Assembly (NCBI RefSeq): GCF_000026985.1
Contig: NC_017390.1
Location: 327,431-386,183, forward strand
Direction of reading: 5' to 3'
DNA from: Erwinia pyrifoliae DSM 12163
Lineage (GTDB): Bacteria; Pseudomonadota; Gammaproteobacteria; Enterobacterales; Enterobacteriaceae
Length of the DNA: 58,753 nt
The position numbers and the translations under genes are program-made. The notes beneath the pieces are model-generated. The model was not told where the DNA came from, did no database searches, and saw only the letters and a list, made by a program, of their open reading frames with translations. Of the stretch, positions 20,527 to 29,913 are shown piece after piece; position 1 is the stretch's first letter, and each line of letters starts with the position of its first letter.

Positions 20527-21108
20527 ATGCTATCCCTGTATCTGGCTTCTGCTTCTCCGCGCCGCCGCGAGTTGCTGACTCAACTGGGCCTGTCATTCGA
20601 ACGTCTCACTTTGGACGTTGCAGAACAACGATCTGAAGGTGAAACCGCAGAACGCTACGTCAAGCGCCTGGCGCGTGATAAAGCGCAGGCCGGCGTGGCC
20701 GTTGCCCCGACCGATTTACCGGTGCTGGGAGCGGATACCCTCGTCGTCCTGAATCATGAGGTGTTGGAAAAACCCACAGATGCCGCCGCCGCCGCCGCCA
20801 TGCTGGCAAAGCTTTCCGGGCAGACCCACCAGGTGATGACGGCGGTGGCGCTGGCCGATCGTCACCAGATGCTGGATTGTCTGGTGGTCACCGAGGTGAC
20901 TTTTCGCCTGCTGACGCCTGAAGATATCAACGGGTATATCGCCAGCGGAGAGCCGATGGACAAAGCGGGCAGCTACGGTATTCAGGGATTTGGCGGTAAC
21001 TTCGTCAGAAAAATTAATGGAAGTTATCACGCGGTGGTGGGGTTGCCTTTAGTGGAAACGGCCGAGCTGTGGCGTCATTTTCAGGCGTTGCGTGAAGTGA
21101 GAGGTTGA
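20527..21108 (+). CDS. yhdE: Maf-family dTTP/UTP pyrophosphatase
   Basis: This Maf-family house-cleaning enzyme hydrolyses dTTP, UTP and modified pyrimidine nucleotides. The N-terminal motif [16 protein letters not shown] binds nucleotide phosphates, and the catalytic Asp lies in VLGADTLVV near residue 70. The 193 residues compare with 197 in E. coli. It lies 9 bases after mreD and 1 base before rng, in the conserved mreBCD-yhdE-rng order. Confidence 0.96.
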   Translation: MLSLYLASASPRRRELLTQLGLSFERLTLDVAEQRSEGETAERYVKRLARDKAQAGVAVAPTDLPVLGADTLVVLNHEVLEKPTDAAAAAAMLAKLSGQTHQVMTAVALADRHQMLDCLVVTEVTFRLLTPEDINGYIASGEPMDKAGSYGIQGFGGNFVRKINGSYHAVVGLPLVETAELWRHFQALREVRG

Positions 21109-21109
21109 A

Positions 21110-22579
21110 ATGACAGCTGAGCTACTGGTCAATATTACGCCGTCGGAAACGCGAGTTGCCTACATCGACGGTGGCATTTTGCAGGAAATTCATATCGAGC
21201 GCGAAGCGCGTCGCGGCATCGTCGGTAATATTTATAAAGGGCGCGTCAGCCGCGTTTTACCGGGCATGCAGGCGGCGTTTGTTGATATCGGCCTTGAAAA
21301 AGCCGCGTTCCTGCACGCCTCAGATATTATGCCTCATACCGAGTGCGTAGCCGGTGACGAGAAGAAAAACTTTATCGTGCGTGATATCTCCGAGCTGGTG
21401 CGTCAGGGGCAGGATCTGATGGTGCAGGTAGTGAAAGATCCGCTCGGCACCAAAGGCGCGCGTCTCACTACCGACATCACCCTGCCGTCGCGCTATCTGG
21501 TGTTTATGCCGGGGGCTTCACACGTTGGCGTCTCGCAGCGCATTGACAGCGAAGCCGAACGCAACCGTTTGAAAGAAGTGGTAGCGGCTTATTGCGATGA
21601 ACTGGGCGGCTATATCATTCGCACCGCCGCCGAAGGAGTGGGTGAAGACGAACTGGCTTCTGATGCCGCTTTTCTTAAGCGTTTGTGGACCAAAGTCATC
21701 GAGCGCAAAAAACGTAATCAGACGCGCTGCCGCCTGTACGGTGAGGTGGCGCTGTCGCAACGCATTCTGCGCGACTTTGCCGGTGCCGCGCTGGATCGCA
21801 TCCGTATTGATTCGCGGCTAAGCTTTGAACATCTGCTGGAGTTTACCAGCGAATATATTCCGGAAATGACCGCGAAGCTGGAGCTGTATACCGGCAAGCA
21901 GCCGATATTTGACCTGTTCGACGTCGAAAATGAAATCCAGCGTTCGCTGGATCGTAAGGTGGAGCTGAAGTCCGGCGGATATTTGATCATCGACCAGACG
22001 GAAGCCATGACCACTGTCGATATCAATACCGGGGCGTTTGTCGGGCATCGCAATCTGGAAGAAACTATTTTCAATACTAATATTGAAGCGACCCAGGCCA
22101 TTGCCCGTCAGCTGCGCTTACGTAATCTGGGCGGCATCATCATTATCGACTTTATCGATATGAATGATGAAGACCATCGTCGCCGGGTGCTGCATTCTCT
22201 GGAGCAGGCGTTGAGCAAAGATCGGGTGAAAACCGGCGTTAACGGCTTCTCTCAGCTGGGGCTGGTGGAGATGACGCGTAAGCGAACGCGCGAAAGTATT
22301 GAACACGTACTGTGCCAGGATTGCCCGGTGTGCAAAGGGCGCGGCACGCTGAAAACCGTTGAGACGGTCTGCTACGAAATTATGCGTGAGATCGTGCGCG
22401 TGCATCATGCCTATGACTCAGATCGCTTCCTGGTCTACGTTTCGCCATCCGTGGGAGAGGCGTTGAAAAGCGACGAATCACATGCTCTGGCCGAAGTAGA
22501 AATCTTTGTCGGCAAACAGGTTAAAGTCCAGGTTGAACCGCTCTATACTCAGGAGCAATTTGACGTGGTGATGATGTAA
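21110..22579 (+). CDS. rng: Ribonuclease G
   Basis: RNase G matures the 5' end of 16S rRNA and degrades some mRNAs. The 489 residues match E. coli RNase G closely. An N-terminal S1 domain (about 38-120) leads to the catalytic DNase I-like core with the metal-binding aspartates in TTVDINTGAFVG and IIDFIDMN. The zinc-link cysteines are in DCPVCKGRG. Its start lies one base after the yhdE stop codon. Confidence 0.98.
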   Translation: MTAELLVNITPSETRVAYIDGGILQEIHIEREARRGIVGNIYKGRVSRVLPGMQAAFVDIGLEKAAFLHASDIMPHTECVAGDEKKNFIVRDISELVRQGQDLMVQVVKDPLGTKGARLTTDITLPSRYLVFMPGASHVGVSQRIDSEAERNRLKEVVAAYCDELGGYIIRTAAEGVGEDELASDAAFLKRLWTKVIERKKRNQTRCRLYGEVALSQRILRDFAGAALDRIRIDSRLSFEHLLEFTSEYIPEMTAKLELYTGKQPIFDLFDVENEIQRSLDRKVELKSGGYLIIDQTEAMTTVDINTGAFVGHRNLEETIFNTNIEATQAIARQLRLRNLGGIIIIDFIDMNDEDHRRRVLHSLEQALSKDRVKTGVNGFSQLGLVEMTRKRTRESIEHVLCQDCPVCKGRGTLKTVETVCYEIMREIVRVHHAYDSDRFLVYVSPSVGEALKSDESHALAEVEIFVGKQVKVQVEPLYTQEQFDVVMM

Positions 22580-22647
22580 CCTGCCGCCGGTTATCTGACA
22601 AGGTGACCGACTGCACGTTTGTTCCTGCAGAACACCAGGAGAGGTGA

Positions 22648-25600
22648 GTGAGGCAACTGCCGAGGATTTTGTTACTGACTTGCGCAACATTAGTGGTCGT
22701 GACTGCGCTGGCGATCAGCGGTCTGCGCCTGCTGATGCCGCACATGAACAGCTGGCGTACGCCGATCCTTGAACGAGTCTCGGCGGCGACGGGAGTGACG
22801 GTGCAGGCCAGCGCTCTGCAGGGCAGTTGGGAAAACGTTGGCCCGCGCCTTGAGATCGCTGATATTCAGGCCGGCCTTGCCGATGGCGGTAGCATGCAGA
22901 TCCAGCGCGTCACGCTTGCCCTGGATATCTGGCAGTCATTACTTCATCTGCGCTGGCAGTTCCGCGATCTCACCTTCTGGCATTTGCGCCTTGCCACCAA
23001 TACGCCACTGTCATTTGGCGACGGCCACCGGTCGGCTGTCGCTGCCGAACGCCTCAACGATCTCTTCCTGCATCAGTTTGACCACTTTGATCTGCGCGAC
23101 AGCGAAATCAGCTTTTTGACGCCTTCGGGTCAGCGTGACAGCCTGGCTATTCCACAGCTGACCTGGATGAATGAAAAAGAACGCCATCGTGCTGAAGGGC
23201 TGGTCAGCCTTTCCAGCATCACCGGCCAGCACGGTGTGGTACAGGTGCGGCTTGATCTGAGTGACAGCAACGGCTATCTCGATACCGGACGCGTATGGAT
23301 GCAGGCCGATGATGTGGATATCAAACCCTGGCTTGGGCAGTGGATGCGGGACAATACCAGCCTGCAAAGCGCCCGTTTCAGCCTTGCGGCCTGGATGGAG
23401 GTCAAAAATGGTGACATTCACACCGGGGATATCTGGCTGAAAGAGGGCGGCGCCAGCTGGCAGGGGGATGCGCAGACACATCGCTTTAGCGTCGATAATC
23501 TGACAGCACATATCAGCCGCTTTAAAGGCAGCTGGAGTCTGAAGGTGCCACAGACGCGCTTTATTATTGACGACCAACCCTGGCCCCACGGACAGCTGTC
23601 ACTACTGTGGCAGCCGCAGAATAAGCAGTTGCCCGGACCTGACGGCCAACCGGAACTCAGGTTACGCGCCACCGATCTCGATCTTCAGCACCTTGAACCG
23701 CTGATCCCGCTGTTTGCCAGGCTATCACCGAAGCTGCTGGCGAACTGGCAAACCTTGCAGCCGCGTGGCCAGCTTAGCGCGCTGGCGCTGGATATTCCGC
23801 TGCAAAAGCCGGAGCAGACACGTTTTCAGGCCAAATGGCACGGTTTGAGCTGGCGGCAGTGGCAGCTGTTGCCCGGCATGGAAAACCTCGACGGCACGCT
23901 GGCGGGTGGCGTTGCCGACGGACGCATCACCTTTCAGCTTCAGAAGGCGTCGCTGCCCTACGGGGATATGTTCCGTGCGCCGCTGGAGATCGAACGAGCC
24001 AGCGGCGCACTGCGCTGGCAGTATGGCCAGGATGGGTTGACGCTCTCCGGTCAGCAGCTGGATGTGAAGGCGCGCTCGCTTTGGGCGCGCGGTGATTTCC
24101 GCTATCAGCAGCAGGACCAGGCACCGCATCTCGCTATTCTGGCTGGCATCAATCTGACCAATGCCGGTGACGCCTGGCGCTATTTCCCCGAACCCCTGAT
24201 GGGGAAATCCCTCACCGATTATCTCAGCGGGGCGATCAAAGGGGGCGAGGTACATAACGCCACGCTGCTCTTTGCGGGCGACCCGCATCAGTTCCCGTTT
24301 GCGCATCACGAAGGGATGTTTGAGGTGGCAGTACCGCTGCGTCAGGCGACCTATGAGTTTCAACCCGGCTGGCCAGCGCTGGAAAACCTCGATATTAACC
24401 TCGATTTTGCCAATAACGGGCTGTGGATGCAGGCACCGGAGGTGAAGCTTGGCGAGGTTAACGGGCACAATATTTCGGCAGCGATCCCGGATTATTTGCA
24501 GCAGAAGCTGATTATCGACGGCGACATCAGGGGCGATGGCTCGCAGATACGCGGCTATTTTAATCGCTCCCCGCTGAAGTCATCGCTGGGGGCTGCGCTT
24601 GAAGAACTGCAGATCGGCGGAGATGTAAGTGGTCGCTTACATCTTGATATACCGCTGAATGGTCAGGAGGTGCAGGCCACGGGGGATGTTAATCTGAAGC
24701 AGAATTCACTGCTAATTAAGCCGCTTGGCACGCGCTTTGAACAGCTTACCGGACGTTTTGTTTATGATAACGGCAATCTGAAAAGTGATGCGATGAGCGC
24801 CCGCTGGTTCGGTCAGCCGCTTGGCGTTCGTTTTACCACTCAGGAAGGCGAGAAAGATTACCGCATCGGCGTCGACCTTGATGCCGACTGGCGGCCGGGG
24901 CAAATGCCCCCTTTACCGTCTGCCGTGCGCCAACAGCTGGCGGGTAATCTGCCATGGCAGGCCAGGGTGCAGATCGCTCTGCCTCACCGTGGCGGGGCAG
25001 AGTACCAGATAGGCATTGAAGGCGACCTGAAGAATGTAAGTAGTCACTTACCTTCTCCGCTGAATAAAGCCTCCGGTGAGGCGCTGCCGATTATCCTGGC
25101 GGTGAAAGGTGACCTGAAGCGTTTTGATCTGAGCGGTGCGCTCGGCGACAGCCAGCGCTTCAACAGCCGCTGGCTGTTGGGCAAGCAGCTGCGGGCTGAA
25201 CGCGGCGTGTGGCAAAATAATGTGTCGCGCACACCGGCACTGCCGGACAGCCACGGGATGTTGTTGAATCTGCCGCCGCTGGATGGAGAAGCCTGGCTGG
25301 GGCTTCTGGGCGGCGGTATGGGTGCGGGCGGTAAGGCCGGTGGCGCAGTGCTGCCGGGTGATATCCGGCTGCATACCCCGGCCTTATCGCTGGCGGGCCA
25401 GCAGTGGCAGGATCTTACCGCCACGCTCAGCCAGGGCGCGGCCGGTGAAATGAAGGTCGCTGCCGAAGGCAAGGATATTCATGGCTCGCTGGCCATCAAA
25501 CAGGGCAGCCCGTGGGCGGTCAACCTGAAATACCTGTATTACAATCCGCAGTGGGATAGCAAAGAGCGCGCCGTGCCACTCCCCAGCCATGCCACGACGG

Positions 25601-26442
25601 TCAACTTCAGCCGTTGGCCAGCGCTGCGCCTGAACTGCGATGAGTGCTGGCTGGGTGGGCAAAACATGGGCCGTATGCAGGCCGAACTGCAACCGTCCGG
25701 TGATACGCTGACATTAAAAAATGGCCTGATTGATAGTGGTAGCGCGCGTCTGACGGCCAGCGGTGAATGGGTCAACCGGACCGGTGAGCAGCGTACTGCG
25801 CTAAAAGGCGTACTGAGCGGCAAGAACATCGATCGGGCGATCAACTGGTTTGGCGTGACTTCGCCGCTGCGCGATGCGCCCTTTAAGTTCGAATACGATC
25901 TGCACTGGCGCGCCGCCCCGTGGCAGCCTTCCAGCGAAACGTTGAGCGGCGTGCTGAAATCTTATCTCGGTTCGGGTCATATTGCTGATATCTCTACCGG
26001 ACGAACGGGTCAGCTGCTGCGGCTGGTCAGTTTCGATGCCCTGTTACGCAAGCTACGCCTCGACTTCAGCGATACCTTCAGCCAGGGCTTCTACTTTGAT
26101 TCGATTAATGCAACGGCCTGGATTGAGAACGGTGTGATGCATACCGATAATCTGCTGCTGGACGGGCTGGAAGCGGATATCGCGATGAACGGCGATATCG
26201 ATTTGGTGCAGCGCCGGGTCAATTTGCAGGCCACGGTGGCTCCGGAAATATCGGCTTCGGTTGGCGTCGCCACGGCATTTGTCATTAACCCGATTGTCGG
26301 TGCCGCCGTGTTTGCCGCCAGCAAAGTGCTGGGGCCGTTATGGAACAAGATTTCCGTCTTGCGTTACCACATTAGCGGCCCGATTGATAAGCCGCAAATT
26401 GATGAGGTGTTGCGTAAACCGCGTGAAGTCAGCGAAAAGTGA
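22648..26442 (+). CDS. yhdP: AsmA-like lipid-transport protein YhdP
   Basis: YhdP is a giant inner-membrane-anchored protein whose long beta groove spans the periplasm and helps move phospholipid to the outer membrane, together with TamB and YdbH. It has one N-terminal helix (about 8-28) and a repeated beta-taco body; the conserved C-terminal segment includes GLEADIAMNGDIDLVQRRVN and NPIVGAAVFAASKVLG. The start is GTG with a strong AGGAGAGGTGA site just before it. The 1264 residues compare with 1266 in E. coli. Confidence 0.95.
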   Translation: MRQLPRILLLTCATLVVVTALAISGLRLLMPHMNSWRTPILERVSAATGVTVQASALQGSWENVGPRLEIADIQAGLADGGSMQIQRVTLALDIWQSLLHLRWQFRDLTFWHLRLATNTPLSFGDGHRSAVAAERLNDLFLHQFDHFDLRDSEISFLTPSGQRDSLAIPQLTWMNEKERHRAEGLVSLSSITGQHGVVQVRLDLSDSNGYLDTGRVWMQADDVDIKPWLGQWMRDNTSLQSARFSLAAWMEVKNGDIHTGDIWLKEGGASWQGDAQTHRFSVDNLTAHISRFKGSWSLKVPQTRFIIDDQPWPHGQLSLLWQPQNKQLPGPDGQPELRLRATDLDLQHLEPLIPLFARLSPKLLANWQTLQPRGQLSALALDIPLQKPEQTRFQAKWHGLSWRQWQLLPGMENLDGTLAGGVADGRITFQLQKASLPYGDMFRAPLEIERASGALRWQYGQDGLTLSGQQLDVKARSLWARGDFRYQQQDQAPHLAILAGINLTNAGDAWRYFPEPLMGKSLTDYLSGAIKGGEVHNATLLFAGDPHQFPFAHHEGMFEVAVPLRQATYEFQPGWPALENLDINLDFANNGLWMQAPEVKLGEVNGHNISAAIPDYLQQKLIIDGDIRGDGSQIRGYFNRSPLKSSLGAALEELQIGGDVSGRLHLDIPLNGQEVQATGDVNLKQNSLLIKPLGTRFEQLTGRFVYDNGNLKSDAMSARWFGQPLGVRFTTQEGEKDYRIGVDLDADWRPGQMPPLPSAVRQQLAGNLPWQARVQIALPHRGGAEYQIGIEGDLKNVSSHLPSPLNKASGEALPIILAVKGDLKRFDLSGALGDSQRFNSRWLLGKQLRAERGVWQNNVSRTPALPDSHGMLLNLPPLDGEAWLGLLGGGMGAGGKAGGAVLPGDIRLHTPALSLAGQQWQDLTATLSQGAAGEMKVAAEGKDIHGSLAIKQGSPWAVNLKYLYYNPQWDSKERAVPLPSHATTVNFSRWPALRLNCDECWLGGQNMGRMQAELQPSGDTLTLKNGLIDSGSARLTASGEWVNRTGEQRTALKGVLSGKNIDRAINWFGVTSPLRDAPFKFEYDLHWRAAPWQPSSETLSGVLKSYLGSGHIADISTGRTGQLLRLVSFDALLRKLRLDFSDTFSQGFYFDSINATAWIENGVMHTDNLLLDGLEADIAMNGDIDLVQRRVNLQATVAPEISASVGVATAFVINPIVGAAVFAASKVLGPLWNKISVLRYHISGPIDKPQIDEVLRKPREVSEK

Positions 26443-26511
26443 ATTTGACGTAGCTGGGGAATTGCCTCAGGCTACCCCTATTGCCATATATCCCAACCCA
26501 GTTAAGTGATG

Positions 26512-26529
26512 AAGCCCGGATGCGGGCTT
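26512..26529 (+). other. Hairpin upstream of tldD
   Basis: AAGCCCG (26512-26518) pairs with CGGGCTT (26523-26529) over a four-base loop. No T run follows, so it is not a clear terminator. It lies 22 bases before the tldD start and may influence mRNA processing or read-through from yhdP. Confidence 0.4.
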
Positions 26530-26550
26530 ATCCCTGTAAAGTGAGAATTC

Positions 26551-27996
26551 ATGAGTCTGAATCTGGTAAGTGAGCAGTTACTAACTGCGAACAACGTGAG
26601 TCAAAGCGACCTCTTTTCCGTTCTCGGCCAGCTATCTGAACGCAGGCTGGACTACGCCGATCTCTATTTCCAGTCCAGCTTCCATGAATCATGGGTGCTG
26701 GAAGACAGGATTATTAAAGACGGCTCTTACAATATTGACCAGGGCGTGGGCGTGCGTGCCATTAGCGGTGAAAAAACCGGCTTCGCCTATGCCGATCAGA
26801 TCACGCTAAATGCGCTGCATCAGAGCGCAACGGCAGCACGCAGCATTGTGCGCGAGCAGGGCAACGGTCAGTCCCGTACCCTGGCAGCCGTGGTTAATCG
26901 TGCACTCTATCCGGCGCTGGACCCGTTACAGAGCCTGACGCGTGAAGAGAAAATTGCGCTGTTGCACCGCGTTGACAGCGCCGCACGCGCCGCAGATAAA
27001 CGCGTGCAGGAGGTTTCTGCCAGCCTGACCGGCGTCTATGAGCAGGTGCTGGTTGCAGCCACCGATGGCACGCTGGCTGCCGACGTGCGCCCGCTGGTGC
27101 GCCTGTCGGTCAGCGTGCAGGTGGAAGACAACGGCAAGCGCGAACGCGGCTCCAGCGGCGGCGGCGGGCGTTTTGGCTATGAGTTCTTCCTCGCCGATGA
27201 AGCCGGTGAAGTGCGAGCGGAAGCCTGGGCGCGTGAAGCGGTGCGCATGGCGCTGGTCAATCTGGAGGCGGTGGCGGCTCCGGCGGGCAGCATCCCGGTG
27301 GTGCTGGGTGCAGGCTGGCCGGGGGTGCTGCTGCACGAAGCGGTCGGGCACGGTCTGGAAGGCGACTTCAACCGTCGCGGCACTTCAGTGTTCAGCGGGC
27401 AGATGGGCCAGCTGGTGGCTTCTGAACTCTGTACCGTGGTGGATGACGGCACCATTGATGGTCTGCGCGGTTCGCTTGCTATCGACGATGAAGGTGTTCC
27501 TGGTCAATATAACGTGCTGATTGGAAACGGTATTTTGAAAGGATACATGCAGGATAAACTCAATGCGCGCCTGATGGGCGTTGCGCCGACCGGCAACGGT
27601 CGCCGCGAGTCATATGCACACCTGCCGATGCCGCGCATGACCAACACCTACATGCTGGCGGGCCAGTCCACGCCTCAGGAGATCATCGAAAGCGTAGAAT
27701 ACGGCCTGTATGCGCCAAACTTTGGCGGCGGCCAGGTGGATATTACTTCCGGTAAATTTGTCTTCTCTACTTCAGAAGCCTATCTGATCGAAAACGGTAA
27801 AGTGACCAAACCGGTAAAAGGCGCTACGCTTATCGGTTCCGGTATTGAGGCGATGCAGCAGATTTCGATGGTCGGTAATGACCTTGCGCTGGACAAAGGC
27901 GTTGGCGTCTGCGGCAAAGAGGGGCAGAGCCTGCCCGTCGGCGTTGGGCAGCCTACTCTGAAGCTGGACAAGCTGACCGTGGGCGGTACGGCTTAA
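26551..27996 (+). CDS. tldD: Metalloprotease TldD
   Basis: TldD works with TldE (PmbA) as a heterodimeric metalloprotease that degrades unfolded peptides, trims peptide antibiotics such as microcin B17 and degrades the CcdA antitoxin. The zinc motif [11 protein letters not shown] (HEXXXH) is near residue 264. The 481-residue length and the C-terminal [20 protein letters not shown] are typical. It follows yhdP as in E. coli, and the accessory insertion starts after its stop codon. Confidence 0.98.
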   Translation: MSLNLVSEQLLTANNVSQSDLFSVLGQLSERRLDYADLYFQSSFHESWVLEDRIIKDGSYNIDQGVGVRAISGEKTGFAYADQITLNALHQSATAARSIVREQGNGQSRTLAAVVNRALYPALDPLQSLTREEKIALLHRVDSAARAADKRVQEVSASLTGVYEQVLVAATDGTLAADVRPLVRLSVSVQVEDNGKRERGSSGGGGRFGYEFFLADEAGEVRAEAWAREAVRMALVNLEAVAAPAGSIPVVLGAGWPGVLLHEAVGHGLEGDFNRRGTSVFSGQMGQLVASELCTVVDDGTIDGLRGSLAIDDEGVPGQYNVLIGNGILKGYMQDKLNARLMGVAPTGNGRRESYAHLPMPRMTNTYMLAGQSTPQEIIESVEYGLYAPNFGGGQVDITSGKFVFSTSEAYLIENGKVTKPVKGATLIGSGIEAMQQISMVGNDLALDKGVGVCGKEGQSLPVGVGQPTLKLDKLTVGGTA

Positions 27997-28021
27997 ACCA
28001 TCGCTTTCGGCTCTTACCGGG

Positions 28022-28050
28022 GTGTGTGGGGGATAAGTCATTCCGCACAC
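28022..28050 (+). terminator. Hairpin after tldD
   Basis: GTGTGTGG (from 28022) can pair with CCGCACAC (28043-28050) through one G-U pair. It lies 26 bases past the tldD stop and has no strong T run. A diverged copy of its right arm occurs at 29886-29913. Confidence 0.4.
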
Positions 28051-28068
28051 CTCAATAGCCTGTTTATG
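28041..28068 (+). repeat. Left imperfect direct repeat flanking the insertion
   Basis: This 28-base sequence matches 29886-29913 at 24 of 28 positions, including the run TCAATAGCCTGTT. One copy follows tldD and the other abuts the aaeR remnant. The pair brackets about 1.85 kb of accessory DNA. Confidence 0.65.
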
Positions 28069-28276
28069 CCTTAACAGAACATTAAGATCGTTGGGCCATG
28101 ACCCACCGCAAACAGATCATGCGCTGTTTCCCCCGAAGCCATCGGGCAGGTGATTAAACCCCCTGTGCCGTCGGGCGCTGGCTAGTCCGAAGTATGACTC
28201 TGACTGCGGCTGTATGGCTGCTGCAAGGCGGGGAAACAGAAAATTTTCTGGTGCTTTCTATGCGAGGGAGAAGCAC

Positions 28277-28633
28277 TCAATCGGATTTGTTCTTTCTTAT
28301 TTCCCCAGCGTCATTGATACGATATGTTCCACTATCCAGGATGAAATACATCCCGGAGTTTTTGCTATTCTTCACCAGAATAAGTGAATTTTTATCGATG
28401 CATTTTTTTTGTGTTTTCCTATCTTCGAAGCATTGCCTGTCAGATTTCCCTTCCTCTTTATAGCCTTCACCAAACAGCCAGAAGACGACAGTAAAAGAAC
28501 CATCCGACTCTGGCTCAGGGGTATCATATTTTTCTTTCAGCATATCCCTGTTTTTAAGCCACCACTCTATTTTTCCGCTGTCCGTAAATGGATTTTTTTT
28601 ATTGTTTTTTGTAAAATAGTCAATGATTGGGGG
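28277..28633 (-). pseudogene. DUF943-family protein remnant, 5' end missing
   Basis: The C-terminal part resembles DUF943 proteins of enterobacteria: NPFTDSGKIEWWLKNRDML, GSFTVVFWLFGEGYKE, SDRQCFEDRK and GMYFILDSGTYR. These small proteins, of unknown function, usually start with one membrane helix and cluster with toxin or type VI secretion cargo genes. Here the helix and start are missing. The open frame continues upstream only through non-coding repeat sequence (28629-28657), so I call it a remnant. It ends a leftward gene string with the two genes below. Confidence 0.55.
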
Positions 28634-28657
28634 TTGACGCTCAGTGGATCGAAAAAA
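28629..28657 (+). repeat. ColE1-like short repeat, copy 1
   Basis: TTGACGCTCAGTGGATCGAA at 28634 onward is repeated at 29825-29845 with 18 of 21 bases shared. It lies exactly at the upstream break of the DUF943 remnant. It resembles a sequence I recall from next to the ColE1/pBR322 origin. Confidence 0.55.
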
Positions 28658-28828
28658 AAATGTTATGGAAATTTGAAGGTGCCTGAAGTCCAAAGAGGCC
28701 GCCGCTGAACGGCAGCGGGAGCTTGGCCGGTAAGAGCAGCAGCTTATCGGCCACACGCCGGAACGGCAGCGCGGGATGAGCATGTAAACCTGGAGTCTGC
28801 CAAAAGTTATCAGAAATATAAATGAGCC

Positions 28829-29116
28829 TTACCTGATGAAAAAAAACAAAAAGGCAAGTGCTGTCATGATCCCTGTTGCCCATTTCCAGTTTCTGGATCT
28901 CTCAAAGTAAAAAAAGACTATCTGGGATATGAAGATAATCAACAGGATTAGTCCGGCAAAAACTTTTCCATTATTACTGCTATTACTGAGTGAACCTTGA
29001 GGAAGAGTCGGATCCATATCATATACAACGCCATATTTATCAATCGTAGATAAATAAATGACTATCATGCACAGTAAATAAAAAATAATAAATATTATCC
29101 TGATAAGCTTTTTCAT
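28829..29116 (-). CDS. Small three-helix membrane protein
   Basis: A 95-residue protein I do not recognise by family. Three hydrophobic segments are clear (about 4-22, 51-68 and 77-94), with a polar periplasmic-type loop between the first two (STIDKYGVVYDMDPTLPQGS). It starts 12 bases after the stop of the transglycosylase-like gene, so the two form an operon. Small membrane proteins placed directly behind a cell-wall-active effector are often immunity proteins, but this is inference from context. Its base composition is AT-rich compared with core neighbours, which fits transfer. Confidence 0.65.
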   Translation of the reverse strand: MKKLIRIIFIIFYLLCMIVIYLSTIDKYGVVYDMDPTLPQGSLSNSSNNGKVFAGLILLIIFISQIVFFYFERSRNWKWATGIMTALAFLFFFIR

Positions 29117-29128
29117 GCGGTTATAATC

Positions 29129-29800
29129 CTATCTCCAGAGCAGTATATTAAAGTGCTGCCAGTTTCTGACAATAAAATCGCCATACCGCGTATCTTTTTT
29201 TATACTTTCCAGGCTCGGGTTGGTGCCCCGGTTATATCGGGCCCCAATAATTTTTACATCATCCATACTGAGCTGAGCTGGTAACTTGTCATAGTCGGCA
29301 AGTTGGCGTAAATGCATAGCCGCGAGGTTGATATTATAGGTGTCTTTTTCAAGGCACTGCGACAGTGCACGGAGTTCTGATATGCTCATCTGGTCTGCGT
29401 TGAGACCCATAGTTTTAGCGGCGGTACGCAGTTGCATACTGACAAATCCGAATGAGGTTTTAGCCGGTGGAGAGGTTACAGTGAAATTACTGTCGATACA
29501 AGCTGGTCCGCTCCAGTCTATGGCGCGAATTTCAAAAGCAAAACGATCTATAATATTTGGATCACCGCCTACTTCAATCCAGCAGACTCCAGCGAGTAAT
29601 TCTGGAGGAAGGTTATAGCGAAGAGCAGCCAACCTGATAAGCGAACTATGTTTTTTTACCCAGGCGTCTTTAAAACCTCTGGCATAGAGTCTGCCGCCGC
29701 CGAACTTTTCAGGAAGGACTTTCCAGCGGAATACATCAAGCAAAGTCCAGGAGGGTGACTTTGTCATTACTCTGCATTGTTCAAAATTGCGCATATCCAT
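29129..29800 (-). CDS. Lytic-transglycosylase-like protein, possible effector
   Basis: I choose the ATG at 29798-29800, which has GGGAG eight bases upstream, giving 223 residues; a longer frame to 29893 only reads repeat DNA. The lysozyme/SLT-like fold is suggested by three motifs in order: LPPELLAGVCWIEVGG with candidate catalytic Glu76, SFGFVSMQ (116-123) like the GLMQ motif, and ARYNRG (187-192) like the AYNxG motif. There is no signal peptide, unlike housekeeping transglycosylases, so export by another machine such as type VI secretion is plausible. It is followed by a small membrane protein that could protect the producer. Confidence 0.65.
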   Translation of the reverse strand: MDMRNFEQCRVMTKSPSWTLLDVFRWKVLPEKFGGGRLYARGFKDAWVKKHSSLIRLAALRYNLPPELLAGVCWIEVGGDPNIIDRFAFEIRAIDWSGPACIDSNFTVTSPPAKTSFGFVSMQLRTAAKTMGLNADQMSISELRALSQCLEKDTYNINLAAMHLRQLADYDKLPAQLSMDDVKIIGARYNRGTNPSLESIKKDTRYGDFIVRNWQHFNILLWR

Positions 29801-29820
29801 TTGAAAATCTCCCTTAATTG

Positions 29821-29850
29821 AGGTCTGACGCTCAGTGAAACGAAAGCCTG
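29821..29850 (+). repeat. ColE1-like short repeat, copy 2
   Basis: AGGTCTGACGCTCAGTGAAA and following bases match copy 1 (28634-28654). Like copy 1, it lies immediately upstream of a leftward cargo gene, here the transglycosylase-like gene. Confidence 0.6.
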
Positions 29851-29885
29851 TGTTAAGAGGTTTCGACCGTGCTGTGAACCGGTAA

Positions 29886-29913
29886 TTTCGCACAGTTCAA
29901 TAGCCTGTTAATG
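29886..29913 (+). repeat. Right imperfect direct repeat flanking the insertion
   Basis: This is the partner of 28041-28068 (24 of 28 identical). It joins directly onto the degraded aaeR sequence, so it marks the right edge of the inserted segment. Confidence 0.65.

Noticed and set aside
23725..24468. Antisense open frame (247 codons) opposite yhdP
   Set aside because: Shadow of a high-GC coding region; YhdP matches its family end to end.
28194..28463. Plus-strand open frame of 89 codons after tldD
   Set aside because: It is antisense to the DUF943-type remnant and shows no family resemblance or ribosome site.
28660..28828. Possible Rhs or other coding remnant between the DUF943 remnant and the membrane protein gene
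   Set aside because: One frame gives a few suggestive residues, but stop codons interrupt it and the match is too short to support.
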